Under the pieces are notes generated by a model. It saw only the letters and a program-made list of their open reading frames with translations, searched no databases and was not told where the DNA came from. Positions 44,220-52,776 of a DNA stretch of 64,000 nt are shown here, one piece after another. Position 1 is the stretch's first letter, and every line of letters starts with the position of its first letter. The stretch is taken from positions 1,816,995 to 1,880,994 of the forward strand of contig NZ_CVLB01000001.1 in the NCBI RefSeq assembly GCF_001049755.1. Direction: 5' to 3'. This DNA comes from Brachyspira suanatina. Lineage in GTDB: Bacteria; Spirochaetota; Brachyspiria; Brachyspirales; Brachyspiraceae. The position numbers and the translations under genes were made by a program.

Positions 44220-45272
44220 TTGATTAGACATTCCAGACCTACTATAAGAAAAAAAGATTTAGAATCTGCTTTGAAAGTAATGATTAGCGATAATCTTGCT
44301 ACAGGTAATGTTATACAAGAATTCGAAAGAAGTTTTGCTAATTATTTCGGAAAAGGTTTTACAGCAATATTTGTTAATAGCGGAACTGCTGCATTAGAAC
44401 TTATATTAAGACATTTAAAAGTTGGTGAAGGAGATGAAGTTATAATGTCATCTTTTCTTAATGCCTCACCTCTTCAAGTAGTTACAAGTTTAAAAGCTAC
44501 TCCTGTTTTAATAGATATAGATGAAGACAGTTTCCAAATATCTATGGATAATGTTATAGAGGCTATCAATGAAAAAACTAAAGCAATTATAGTTTCTCAT
44601 ATGTTTGGAAATTGTGCATTAATTGATGAGCTTGCTGATATTAAAGTACCTGTTATAGAGGATGCATCTCATAGCTTGGGAGGAAAGTACAGAGATACTT
44701 TGCTTGGAAGTTTCGGAGATTTTGCATACTTCTCTCTTTCTGCAACTAGAATGATAACTTCAGGCGGTGCTGGAGGAATGATACTTACAAAGAAAAAAGG
44801 AATGGATGCTATAAGAGATATTATTCATTATGATAAAAAAGAAAATTTTGTAAGAAGATTCAATTATTGTGCCACAGATCTTCAGGCTTCAATAGGAATA
44901 GAAGAGCTTAAGCATCTTGAAAGAATGGTAGAAGTGAGAGGCGATATAGCTTCATTTTATGATAATGCAATACTTGAAAGTAATTTGATGAAATTATCTA
45001 CTCATGATAGTGAAAGCCCTTCATATTACAGATATGTATGTATGCTTAACGGCAGCATGAATATATATGATGCTATAAAAATGTTTGAAAGACATAATGT
45101 AGAAGCGGCTAGACCTATATTCAAGCCTTTGCATCAGTATCTTAATTTACCTAATGAGAATTATCCTAATACTGAGAATGCATATTTAAAAAGCATATCA
45201 TTGCCTATATACCCTACTTTGCAAAAAAATGAGGCTGAACTCATTTGCAAACTTATAAAGCAAATAAGATAA
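44220..45272 (+). CDS. DegT/DnrJ/EryC1-fold protein lacking the PLP lysine
   Basis: The 350-residue protein fits the DegT aminotransferase family used in sugar-nucleotide biosynthesis: NSGTAALELILR, VIMSSFLNASP, VPVIEDASHSLGG (Asp for the PLP ring nitrogen) and GSFGDFAYFSLSATRMITSG. In active members the last motif holds the lysine that binds PLP; here it is Arg177. So it is either a non-classical PLP enzyme, as in the His-bearing dehydratases, or has lost catalysis. The start is TTG, the only start consistent with GGGGA upstream. ZnuB follows 35 bp later on the same strand and may be co-transcribed. Confidence 0.85.
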   Translation: MIRHSRPTIRKKDLESALKVMISDNLATGNVIQEFERSFANYFGKGFTAIFVNSGTAALELILRHLKVGEGDEVIMSSFLNASPLQVVTSLKATPVLIDIDEDSFQISMDNVIEAINEKTKAIIVSHMFGNCALIDELADIKVPVIEDASHSLGGKYRDTLLGSFGDFAYFSLSATRMITSGGAGGMILTKKKGMDAIRDIIHYDKKENFVRRFNYCATDLQASIGIEELKHLERMVEVRGDIASFYDNAILESNLMKLSTHDSESPSYYRYVCMLNGSMNIYDAIKMFERHNVEAARPIFKPLHQYLNLPNENYPNTENAYLKSISLPIYPTLQKNEAELICKLIKQIR

Positions 45273-45307
45273 TAATATACTTTTTAGCGATTATACGGGA
45301 AAATCCT

Positions 45308-46123
45308 ATGGAAATATTTGAATATGATTTTATGCGTAAAGCTTTCCTAGTAGGTATTATGCTTGCTGTGATAATACCTTGCATAGGTGTAGTTGTTGTA
45401 TTAAAAAGGCTTTCTATGATAGGAGATGCTATTTCTCATACTTCGCTTGCAGGTGTTACATTCGGACTAGTTTTTAATATAAATCCAATAGTAGCTTCAA
45501 TAATATTCTGCATACTGTCTGCATTATCAATAGAGTTCATAAGAAAAAAAATAGCTAAATATGGTGAGATGTCTATATCGATAATAATGTCTTTATCTAT
45601 AGGGATTGCTGGGCTTCTTTCAGGGTTCGTAGCTAACAATTCAAACTTTAACAGTTTCTTATTTGGAAGTATTGTTGCTATAAGCGATTTTGAATTGAAA
45701 TTAGTAATATTAATAAGTTCTATATCAATACTAATATTCATTTTCTTATACAAAGAAATTTTTTATATAACTTTTAATGAGAGATTGGCAAAACTTTCAG
45801 GAGTGCCTGTCAATAGAATTAATTTTATTTTCACAATATTAACTGCTGTTACTGTATCAATATCAGCAAGGGCTGTAGGAGCTTTAATAGTTTCATCGAT
45901 GATGGTAGTTCCTGTTGCCTGTTCTATGCAAATTGCTAACAGTTATAAAAAAACTATTATTTTTGCTGTGATATTCAATCTATTTTTTACAATATTAGGG
46001 ATATTTATTTCATATTATCAAGGTCTTAAGCCTGGGGCTACTATAGTTTTAATAAGCATAATTACTTTTATAATTATAATATTATTAAAGTCTTTATTAT
46101 CATCAAGGCATAATGTATCATAA
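45308..46123 (+). CDS. znuB: zinc/manganese ABC permease (ZnuB-like)
   Basis: This protein has 271 residues from the ATG at 45308; an upstream ATG at 45245 lies inside the DegT gene and is less likely. It has about eight membrane segments. The ABC-3 family marks are GIMLAVIIPCIGVVVVLKR, MIGDAISHTSLAGVTFG and ARAVGALIVSSMMVVPVA. It would form the channel for Zn2+ or Mn2+ and pair with ZnuA (48420-49283) and ZnuC (47670-48410), which are on the opposite strand beyond the Vsp gene. No other metal permease is visible here, so this is the natural partner. Confidence 0.85.
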   Translation: MEIFEYDFMRKAFLVGIMLAVIIPCIGVVVVLKRLSMIGDAISHTSLAGVTFGLVFNINPIVASIIFCILSALSIEFIRKKIAKYGEMSISIIMSLSIGIAGLLSGFVANNSNFNSFLFGSIVAISDFELKLVILISSISILIFIFLYKEIFYITFNERLAKLSGVPVNRINFIFTILTAVTVSISARAVGALIVSSMMVVPVACSMQIANSYKKTIIFAVIFNLFFTILGIFISYYQGLKPGATIVLISIITFIIIILLKSLLSSRHNVS

Positions 46124-46213
46124 AATTCTATTACATCTGCCACCATCTAGATTTATAATCTAATTTGATACTATAATATTAAATTTTTTTTTTTGCTTTT
46201 TCTGTAACTATAA

Positions 46214-46370
46214 CACCCACCCTAATTTTTTTTAAATAGAAAAATATTTAACGCACGCAGAACAAAATTAAAAATATAGATTGATTAAAAATAGAATTTA
46301 AATTATATCAAAAAACTCGTACATCGTGCGTTTAATAAAATTCTAAATTTAATCAAAGCTTGGGCGGGTG
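46214..46370. repeat. structured non-coding inverted-repeat element
   Basis: This lies in a 405-bp gap without a credible gene. CACCCACCC (46214-46222) faces GGGCGGGTG (46362-46370), and AACGCACG (46250-46257) is the exact complement of CGTGCGTT (46325-46332). The DNA between these pairs is also partly complementary, so 46214-46257 and 46325-46370 form a long imperfect inverted repeat. A second pairing competes: 46281-46299 is complementary to 46338-46356 at 17 of 19 positions and crosses the AACGCACG stem. It could be a mobile palindromic element or an RNA with two conformations. The remainder of the gap is a T-rich stretch (46182-46200) and AT-rich DNA. Confidence 0.6.
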
Positions 46371-46464
46371 CTGAAAATTCTAATTAGGTAAAAAATATAA
46401 TGAAGATTAAAGTACAAAATGAAACATCAAAGAATAAAGGGCAGGGAATTAAAATAAAGTTAAA

Positions 46465-46503
46465 TAAAAAAGGCTTAAATATTAGTCATATTCAAGCCCT
46501 TTT
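46465..46503 (-). terminator. terminator of the Vsp gene
   Basis: On the minus strand a 16-bp stem with G-T pairs, AAAAGGGCTTGAATAT with ATATTTAAGCCTTTTT, followed by more T. Confidence 0.85.
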
Positions 46504-46528
46504 CATTATTTCTAATTTATGTTATTTA

Positions 46529-47584
46529 TTATTGTGCTGCTCCGAAAGAAGGTAAATACCAAGTAATACCAGTAGTAGATGCAAAGCTAACAGGAACTCC
46601 TGTGTTTTCATTATTAGAATTATTAACATCCATCTCAAAATACCATTCTAAATCTTCAACAGGAGTAATATAAAGCTCTGCATAAGCTGACCAAGCTAAA
46701 GAATGCTCAAGCTTAGAACCTTTCATACCATAATCAGTAATAGAATAACCTATACCAGGCTCTAAATAAAGAGAAACTATATCGCTGTTTGCCTCTAAAG
46801 CTAAAGTAGGAAGTATAGCTACAGTATAAGTTTCTCTATCAAGCACATCACCTGTAGTTGTAGGTATAACTACGCTGTCTGATAATACTTCATAACTTCC
46901 AACAGATTTTCCTTTAGCACCTAAAGAAGTATCATAAGTCACTTTGATGAAAGGATTAAGCGTAACATTTCCAACTGAAGCACCAAAATATAATCTGAAA
47001 TCAAAACCAAAAGATGAAGCTGTATATGTTTCTGATGCAGTTTTAGTTTGATTCATACCATATTTTACTATTAATCTTATTTGATTGATCAAATCCATTC
47101 CTGTATAGTATCTGATTTGAGGATCTAAGCTAATACCCATGTAATTATCGTAAGTATTATCTAATTTATCTTTTACAGCTACTTGAATAGGAACTACTAT
47201 CCTTAGATTATTAGCTAAAGCATTAACAGCTAAAACAGGAGTATGTACATCTAATTTATATCCTTCAGAATAAGTATAATTATAACCAAGTCCTATACCT
47301 ATTATATCAGAAGTATAACCTATACCAGCTGAAACTGTTGCATCTAATTTAGTATTTGCTGAAGAAGTTAAAATAGATCCCCAATATCCTGTATTAGCTC
47401 TGAAACCAACAGTACCTTTAATACTATCATTTCCTAATACAAAACCTAACTGATCCATTCTTGCTCTGAATTGATTTCCGTCTGTAAGAAAATCAATCCA
47501 ATCATTGTTGTTGCCGTACATAGCAAATACTAAAGAATTTGTAATTGATAATAAAGCAATCATAGTTAATAAAATCTTTTTCAT
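46529..47584 (-). CDS. variable surface protein (Vsp) family outer-membrane protein
   Basis: The 351-residue protein has a signal peptide (MKKILLTMIALLSITNSLVFA) and then MYGNNNDWIDFLTDGNQFRA and MDQLGFVLGNDSIKGTVGFR. These match the N-terminus of the Brachyspira Vsp proteins, the abundant 39-kDa surface antigens. Alternating strands and a terminal GITWYLPSFGAAQ fit a beta-barrel. AGGAG lies 8 bases before the ATG, and the promoter is strong, consistent with high expression. In B. hyodysenteriae, vsp genes occur in tandem sets; this one is alone, between the two halves of the zinc transporter. Confidence 0.9.
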   Translation of the reverse strand: MKKILLTMIALLSITNSLVFAMYGNNNDWIDFLTDGNQFRARMDQLGFVLGNDSIKGTVGFRANTGYWGSILTSSANTKLDATVSAGIGYTSDIIGIGLGYNYTYSEGYKLDVHTPVLAVNALANNLRIVVPIQVAVKDKLDNTYDNYMGISLDPQIRYYTGMDLINQIRLIVKYGMNQTKTASETYTASSFGFDFRLYFGASVGNVTLNPFIKVTYDTSLGAKGKSVGSYEVLSDSVVIPTTTGDVLDRETYTVAILPTLALEANSDIVSLYLEPGIGYSITDYGMKGSKLEHSLAWSAYAELYITPVEDLEWYFEMDVNNSNNENTGVPVSFASTTGITWYLPSFGAAQ

Positions 47585-47611
47585 ATTTCATTCTCCTAAA
47601 AAATTTCGAGA

Positions 47612-47640
47612 ATTATAAGTTTTATTTACAAAAAAATCAA
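47612..47640 (-). promoter_or_regulatory. promoter of the Vsp gene
   Basis: On the minus strand TTGATT (47640-47635), a 17-base spacer and a perfect TATAAT (47617-47612), 27 bases before the ATG. Confidence 0.7.
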
Positions 47641-47669
47641 ATTTATTTTACAAGAATATTTTAATTAGA

Positions 47670-48410
47670 CTAACATGAACAAACACTATCGCTATTAGGA
47701 TGTTTATGTTTATGAGAAAGCTCATCATATATTTGCTTCTTCTCTAGTTCAACTAAAGAACCTTCTTCAAAGCAAAATACTCTGTTAGATATATTAGACA
47801 TCTTCTCAACATCATGTGTAACCATTATTATAGTTACTTTTTTTTCTTTATTTAAATCCTGTAAGATTTTGTATATTAAGTCAATAGTTTCTCTGTCCAC
47901 ACCATTTGTAGGCTCATCTAGTACAAGTAAATCTGGTTCTGATATTAATGTCCTAGCTAAAAATACCCTTTGAATCTGTCCGCCTGAAAGCTTTGATATC
48001 ATTCTATTTTTATATTTTTCCATACCTAAAAGCTCTAATGCATTAATAACTTTAATACTATGAGTCTTATTTGGAAATTTAAACAAACCTATATCAGCAA
48101 AATTATTGGACATAACTATCTCATAAACTGTAGCAGGAAAATTAACAATTTTAGAATATGCATTCTGTTCCAAATACCCTATTCTTTTCCAGTCTTTAAA
48201 TTTATTTATGTCCTCTTCATATAATTTGATGCTTCCTCTGAATTGGTTAATCTCTCCTAAAATAAGTTTTAATATAGTACTCTTCCCTGCACCATTAGAA
48301 CCTATTATAGATACAAAATCCCCTTTATTAACATCAAAACTTATACATTTAAGTATATCATCAGAAGTATATCCAAAATGTACATTTTTAAATTCTATAA
48401 TCTTATTCAT
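47670..48410 (-). CDS. znuC: zinc ABC transporter ATPase (ZnuC-like)
   Basis: The 246-residue ATPase has Walker A GSNGAGKSTILKL near residue 38, the Q-loop IGYLEQNAYS, signature LSGGQIQRVFLARTL, Walker B DLLVLDEPTNGVD, and the switch His in MVTHDVEKM. It powers ZnuA/ZnuB import. The C-terminus HKHKHPNSDSVCSC is unusual, with four residues able to bind zinc on each side of a short linker, and it may sense or buffer zinc. It lies 9 bp downstream of znuA in one operon, ending 85 bp before the Vsp gene start. Confidence 0.9.
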   Translation of the reverse strand: MNKIIEFKNVHFGYTSDDILKCISFDVNKGDFVSIIGSNGAGKSTILKLILGEINQFRGSIKLYEEDINKFKDWKRIGYLEQNAYSKIVNFPATVYEIVMSNNFADIGLFKFPNKTHSIKVINALELLGMEKYKNRMISKLSGGQIQRVFLARTLISEPDLLVLDEPTNGVDRETIDLIYKILQDLNKEKKVTIIMVTHDVEKMSNISNRVFCFEEGSLVELEKKQIYDELSHKHKHPNSDSVCSC

Positions 48411-48419
48411 AATATTATT

Positions 48420-49283
48420 TTAATTAAGTCCATTAGTCAAAGAAATAAAATTCTCTTCCATTACAGAAAAATAATCCTCTCCAGCATTAATATATTCTTC
48501 GCTTAAAGATTCTATAGGATTTAATGTAAGTATTTTTACTCCTGTTTCTTTCGCTATAGAATCTACTAGCTTAGAACTTGAAAAATCTTCATAAAATATA
48601 GCTTTTACATTATTATTTTTTATAAAAGCTATAGTATCAGACATAGCCTTAGGATCAGCCTCATCTCTTGCGATAGCAACTTGATTTAAAGAATATTCTT
48701 TACAAAAATGTCCGAAAGCTGGATGAGTTACTACCAAATTAGTATTTTGTACATTTAATAAAACATCTCTAAAATGATTATCCAATTCATCTAATCTGTC
48801 AGCATAAAAATTATAATTAGAATTGTAATAATCAGCATTAGCGGCATCTATTTCTGCCAATGCATTTTTTATATTCTCCATTTGTTTTTTAGCTTTTATA
48901 GGAGAAAGCCAAAAATGAGGATCTAATCCTTCATTATCAATATTAGAAGAACTTTCTATATATTTTAATTCCTTTATGCTGTCTTTAACTGTATCAACCC
49001 AATGCTCCATTCCTCCGCCATTATAAATAAATAAATTAGCCTTTGTTAAATTAGCCATATCTTTTGAAGTTATTTCAAAATCATGCGGTTCTGATCCTGC
49101 AGAAGTCATATTATATACATCCGCTTTATCTCCGCATATTTTTTTAGCAAAATCATACATAGGATAAATACTAGCATAAACTTTTAATTTATCTGAAGAA
49201 TCTTGTTTTTGATTATTTTTTGAAGCATTACTGCATCCTACCAACAATGATAATATAAAAATGATTGTTAAAATTTTTTTCAT
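48420..49283 (-). CDS. znuA: zinc ABC transporter solute-binding lipoprotein (ZnuA-like)
   Basis: The 287-residue lipoprotein (lipobox LLVGCSN) binds Zn2+ or Mn2+ outside the inner membrane. Family ligand regions are SAGSEPHDFEITS, LDPHFWLSPIKAKKQ, VVTHPAFGHFCKEY and FYEDFSSSKLVDSIA. The His-rich loop of typical ZnuA proteins is absent, so the metal preference is not settled by sequence. In the 177-bp divergent upstream region ATGAGAATCAT (near 49329) is a weak inverted repeat that could be an operator. Confidence 0.9.
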   Translation of the reverse strand: MKKILTIIFILSLLVGCSNASKNNQKQDSSDKLKVYASIYPMYDFAKKICGDKADVYNMTSAGSEPHDFEITSKDMANLTKANLFIYNGGGMEHWVDTVKDSIKELKYIESSSNIDNEGLDPHFWLSPIKAKKQMENIKNALAEIDAANADYYNSNYNFYADRLDELDNHFRDVLLNVQNTNLVVTHPAFGHFCKEYSLNQVAIARDEADPKAMSDTIAFIKNNNVKAIFYEDFSSSKLVDSIAKETGVKILTLNPIESLSEEYINAGEDYFSVMEENFISLTNGLN

Positions 49284-49460
49284 TAATCTTTATATCCTTA
49301 TAATTATTATATAATATTTTCAATTATATATGAGAATCATCAAATTTCAATATGTTTTATCATACTAACATTATAAAATAATATATAAAGTTACATTATC
49401 AAAAATAAAAAGTTTTTACCGACAATATAAATAATATTATAAATTAAATTTAGGATAATT

Positions 49461-49865
49461 ATGAAATATATTGTACATATTTTAATAGCAGCATTATTTA
49501 TATTTTCATGCTCAACAGCAAAAGTTACTCATATAGAAGAACCAAAAAATGATTCTCTTTTTGGTAGAAAATTTAAATTGGTAAGTATATATCCTGATAT
49601 GGATATTACAATAGAATTCACACCAGATACAATATATGGTTTTTCTGCTGTTAATAATTATTCATCTTCATATACTATAGATGGAGATATATTTAACATA
49701 TTATCTATATCAATGACTAAAAAATCTGGTACAAGTGACAAAATTGCTGCTGAAATAGAATATCTTAATATGCTGCAAAATGCTACTTCCTATAAAATTA
49801 ATGGAAAGCAATTAATAATATATACATTATTATCCAGTGAAAATTTAGTTTTTGAAGAATTTTAA
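49461..49865 (+). CDS. META-domain (HslJ-like) lipoprotein 1
   Basis: This 134-residue protein has lipobox FIFSCST. The mature domain fits the META/HslJ fold: GRKFKLVSIYPDMDITIEFT, then FSAVNNYSSSYTIDGD (where classical members have a GCN), and NMLQNATSYKINGKQLIIY near the end. The fold is an 8-stranded sheet of uncertain function, linked to stress or to inhibition of proteases in some bacteria. A similar gene follows 32 bp downstream and ABC genes directly after that, suggesting one operon. Confidence 0.8.
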   Translation: MKYIVHILIAALFIFSCSTAKVTHIEEPKNDSLFGRKFKLVSIYPDMDITIEFTPDTIYGFSAVNNYSSSYTIDGDIFNILSISMTKKSGTSDKIAAEIEYLNMLQNATSYKINGKQLIIYTLLSSENLVFEEF

Positions 49866-49897
49866 GCAATATTGTATAATATATATAGGATATTTTA

Positions 49898-50308
49898 ATG
49901 GCTAGAAAGTTTATTTTAATACTAAGTTTAACTATAATAATATTTATAAGCTCCTGTGCTACAACATCGCAATCAATAAATATATCTACAAGTACTTTAA
50001 ATGGAAAAACTTTTCAGCTTACAAATATGTTTGCAGGACGAGGAATTACAATATCATTTTATAATGATGAATTTTACGGATACAGCGGATTCAATACATA
50101 TCTTGGAAACTATGAAATGCGCAGAGGTAATATGATAATATTCACCGATATGGTAGTTACTAAAATGGGCGGTACTTCAGAAGCGGTAGAAGAAGAAAAA
50201 AAATATATAGAACTGCTAAGCAAAGCATCTTCAATAGAACTTACTAGCAATACTCTCACAATCACTACTTTAGATAATGATACACTTATATTTAAAAGAA
50301 TAAAATAA
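49898..50308 (+). CDS. META-domain (HslJ-like) lipoprotein 2
   Basis: The 136-residue paralogue of the preceding gene has lipobox ISSCATT, then LNGKTFQLTNMFAGRGITISF, YGYSGFNTYLGNYEMRRGN and YIELLSKASSIELTSNTLTI, the META layout. The second cysteine-free core and the GFNTY turn match copy 1, so the two arose by duplication. It ends 2 bp before the permease start, so it is probably part of the same transcript as the ABC pair. Its relation to that transporter is unknown. Confidence 0.8.
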   Translation: MARKFILILSLTIIIFISSCATTSQSINISTSTLNGKTFQLTNMFAGRGITISFYNDEFYGYSGFNTYLGNYEMRRGNMIIFTDMVVTKMGGTSEAVEEEKKYIELLSKASSIELTSNTLTITTLDNDTLIFKRIK

Positions 50309-50310
50309 TA

Positions 50311-51039
50311 ATGAAAAATAAAAAATTTATATATTTGATATTGGGCATTATTATATTCATAAGTTTATGGTATTTTGCTGCTTTAAAAATAAATTCTGAG
50401 ATAATATTTCCAAATATACCAAATATATTAAAAAAATTTATAGAAATAATATCTGAAAAATCATTCTATAAAGATTTATTATCAAGTTTATTTAGAGTAT
50501 TAATAACATTTGCTTTATCTTTATTATTATCATTTATAATAGGAATATCAGCAGGAATATTTATGCCTATTAGATATACATTAATACCTATTATAAATTT
50601 CATAAGAACAATACCTACTATACCATTAATATTAGTTGCTATAATATGGTTCGATAATAATACAGTGCCTATATTCGTTTCTATGCTTGTTATTTTCCCA
50701 ATAATGTATGATTCTATAACTAATGGAATAATAAGCGTAGATAAAAAATTAATAGAAATGTCAATATCATACAATGTATCTTTAAGAACTCAAATAATAA
50801 ATCTTTATATACCATATATAAAACCATATATATTTACCGGAATATCGCAGTCTATGGGAATTACTTGGAAAAGTATATTAGCTGCAGAAATACTTGCTTT
50901 ACCTACTTTGGGAATAGGAACTAAACTTTATGAATCTCATTTATATTTAGATAGCGTAAGTTTATTTGCTTATTGTCTTATTGCAATAATATTTAATGGC
51001 ATATTTGAAATCATTATAAGGATAAATAATGACAAATAA
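50311..51039 (+). CDS. ABC permease, SsuC/TauC type
   Basis: The 242-residue permease has about six membrane segments and the family pattern FIRTIPTIPLILVAIIWF. The coupling loop IEMSISYNVSLRTQIINLYI is close to the EAA-type motif, and PYIFTGISQSMGITWKSI follows. Such permeases import sulfonates, taurine, nitrate, bicarbonate or thiamine precursors. It overlaps the ATPase gene by 11 bp and starts 2 bp after the META lipoprotein. No solute-binding protein gene is adjacent, so its substrate and partner are unknown. Confidence 0.86.
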   Translation: MKNKKFIYLILGIIIFISLWYFAALKINSEIIFPNIPNILKKFIEIISEKSFYKDLLSSLFRVLITFALSLLLSFIIGISAGIFMPIRYTLIPIINFIRTIPTIPLILVAIIWFDNNTVPIFVSMLVIFPIMYDSITNGIISVDKKLIEMSISYNVSLRTQIINLYIPYIKPYIFTGISQSMGITWKSILAAEILALPTLGIGTKLYESHLYLDSVSLFAYCLIAIIFNGIFEIIIRINNDK

Positions 51040-51736
51040 AAAAAATGACTATACATTAAGATTAGAAAATATAAATCTTTCTTATAATGATTTAATAATA
51101 TTTAAAAATTTCAATATAGATTTCCATTTAAATAAAATCAATATAATATTAGGTGCTTCAGGATCAGGAAAAACTTCCCTATTGAATATAATATCATCAA
51201 AAATAAATAAAGATGATAAAGCATTCGTATATCAAGAATCAAGACTATTGGATTTTTTAACTTCATACAAAAATATAGAATATGTATTAAAAGATAAAAT
51301 AAAAAATAAAAATGATATTGACCAAATAATAAAGAATGCATTAGAAATGACGGGACTGATAAATAATATATACTCAAAACCTCATGAACTTAGCGGAGGA
51401 ATGAAGCAAAGATTATCTTTAGCAAGAGCTTTGGCTTATGATTCAAATTTTATATTTATGGATGAACCATTACAAGGACAGGATATAAAAAGAAAAAAAG
51501 AACTTATTGACATAATAAAAAATATACAATCAAAAACAAATAAAACATTTTTCTATGTTACTCATGATGTATCAGAAGCAGTTATGCTTGGAGATTATGT
51601 ATATATATTATCAAATAAAAATAACTTTACTCAATTAATATTTGAAACATATATTGAAAATAATGATACAGAAAATCAATTACAATATCATCAATCTCAG
51701 CAAGCAAAACTGACGGATATACTTATAAATAATTAA
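51029..51736 (+). CDS. ABC ATPase, SsuB/TauB type
   Basis: The 235-residue protein has Walker A LGASGSGKTSLLN, a Q-loop FVYQESRLLDF, signature LSGGMKQRLSLARAL, Walker B NFIFMDEPLQGQD, and the switch His in VTHDVSEAVM. It is the partner of the preceding permease, and an 11-bp overlap shows coupling. The C-terminus has a Gln/Asn-rich stretch. Its stop abuts the stop of the converging antiporter gene with no bases between them. Confidence 0.9.
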   Translation: MTNKKNDYTLRLENINLSYNDLIIFKNFNIDFHLNKINIILGASGSGKTSLLNIISSKINKDDKAFVYQESRLLDFLTSYKNIEYVLKDKIKNKNDIDQIIKNALEMTGLINNIYSKPHELSGGMKQRLSLARALAYDSNFIFMDEPLQGQDIKRKKELIDIIKNIQSKTNKTFFYVTHDVSEAVMLGDYVYILSNKNNFTQLIFETYIENNDTENQLQYHQSQQAKLTDILINN

Positions 51737-52744
51737 TTATGCTGCTGATGTAGTTTTAAGCAAATAAATAACATAAGCTACATAAACTATTAAGAATATA
51801 CAACCCTTTATTTTACCTAAACTTTTTCCTTTTGCTGTAAAAGCTAAAAGTAATAAACCAGCAAATACCATAATAGAAAAGTCTATTAGATAATTTTGAG
51901 TTTTACTTAATATAATTCCTCCGAATTTAAATGAAGCCATAGATGATATTCCAAGAACTCCGCCTACATTAAATATATTACTTCCAACTATATTTCCTAT
52001 AGATATATCAGCTTCTTTTTTGATAGCAGCTATTACACTTGTAACAAGCTCAGGTATGCTAGTTCCAACTGCAACAACTATAAAACCTATTATATGCTCG
52101 CTTAGGAAATTTCTAAATATTCCTGTAACACCTTTAATAAAAATATCAGAACCGAATGCTAAAGCCAATATAGCAACTATTATTTTAAATATTGCTCTTC
52201 CTATAGAATGTGTTTTAGTAGATGATGATACTTCCTTTTCAAAAGCAGCTAATTCATCTTTATCTTTTGATATTACACTATATAAATAATAAATATATAT
52301 GCATAATAAAATAAGAAGTATTACTCCTTCAATTATAGATATCTTATCTCCTGTTAAACTTTTAGTCTCTATATTAAAAAGCATAATTCCTAATGCGGCA
52401 TACATTATAAACATAGATATCATAGAAACATAATATGACTTTTTACCAGCAGACATACTCATAAATAAAGCCGATACCCCAAGTACAAAAACCACATTAA
52501 ATATATTACTTCCTATAACATTACCTACAGCAATAGCGCTCTCTCCTCTCAAAGCCCCGAATAAACTTACAAAAAGCTCAGGCATAGATGTACCCATAGC
52601 AACAACAGTAAGTCCTATAACTATAGGCGGAATTTTAAGCTTATTGGCTATCATAACACTTCCATCTACAATATATGTTCCGCCCAAATATAATAGCAAT
52701 ACGCCAGCTACCGTAAAAACTATATTCAACACAATATTTTCCAT
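51737..52744 (-). CDS. calcium/sodium:cation antiporter, YrbG/CaCA family
   Basis: The 335-residue membrane protein has about ten segments in two repeats. The CaCA alpha-repeat signatures occur twice: GTSMPELFVSLFGAL with GNVIGSNIFN near residue 50-85, and GTSIPELVTSVIAAI with GNIVGSNIFN near 225-260. It exchanges Ca2+ (or other divalent cations) for Na+ or H+ across the inner membrane. The gene ends directly against the converging ATPase gene. Confidence 0.93.
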   Translation of the reverse strand: MENIVLNIVFTVAGVLLLYLGGTYIVDGSVMIANKLKIPPIVIGLTVVAMGTSMPELFVSLFGALRGESAIAVGNVIGSNIFNVVFVLGVSALFMSMSAGKKSYYVSMISMFIMYAALGIMLFNIETKSLTGDKISIIEGVILLILLCIYIYYLYSVISKDKDELAAFEKEVSSSTKTHSIGRAIFKIIVAILALAFGSDIFIKGVTGIFRNFLSEHIIGFIVVAVGTSIPELVTSVIAAIKKEADISIGNIVGSNIFNVGGVLGISSMASFKFGGIILSKTQNYLIDFSIMVFAGLLLLAFTAKGKSLGKIKGCIFLIVYVAYVIYLLKTTSAA

Positions 52745-52776
52745 CGAATTATTTCCTTTTAATTTAATATATTTAA

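Noticed and set aside
46124-46528. A small gene in the gap between znuB and the Vsp gene
   Set aside because: No open frame with a start, ribosome site and protein-like composition is seen; the signal there is secondary structure.
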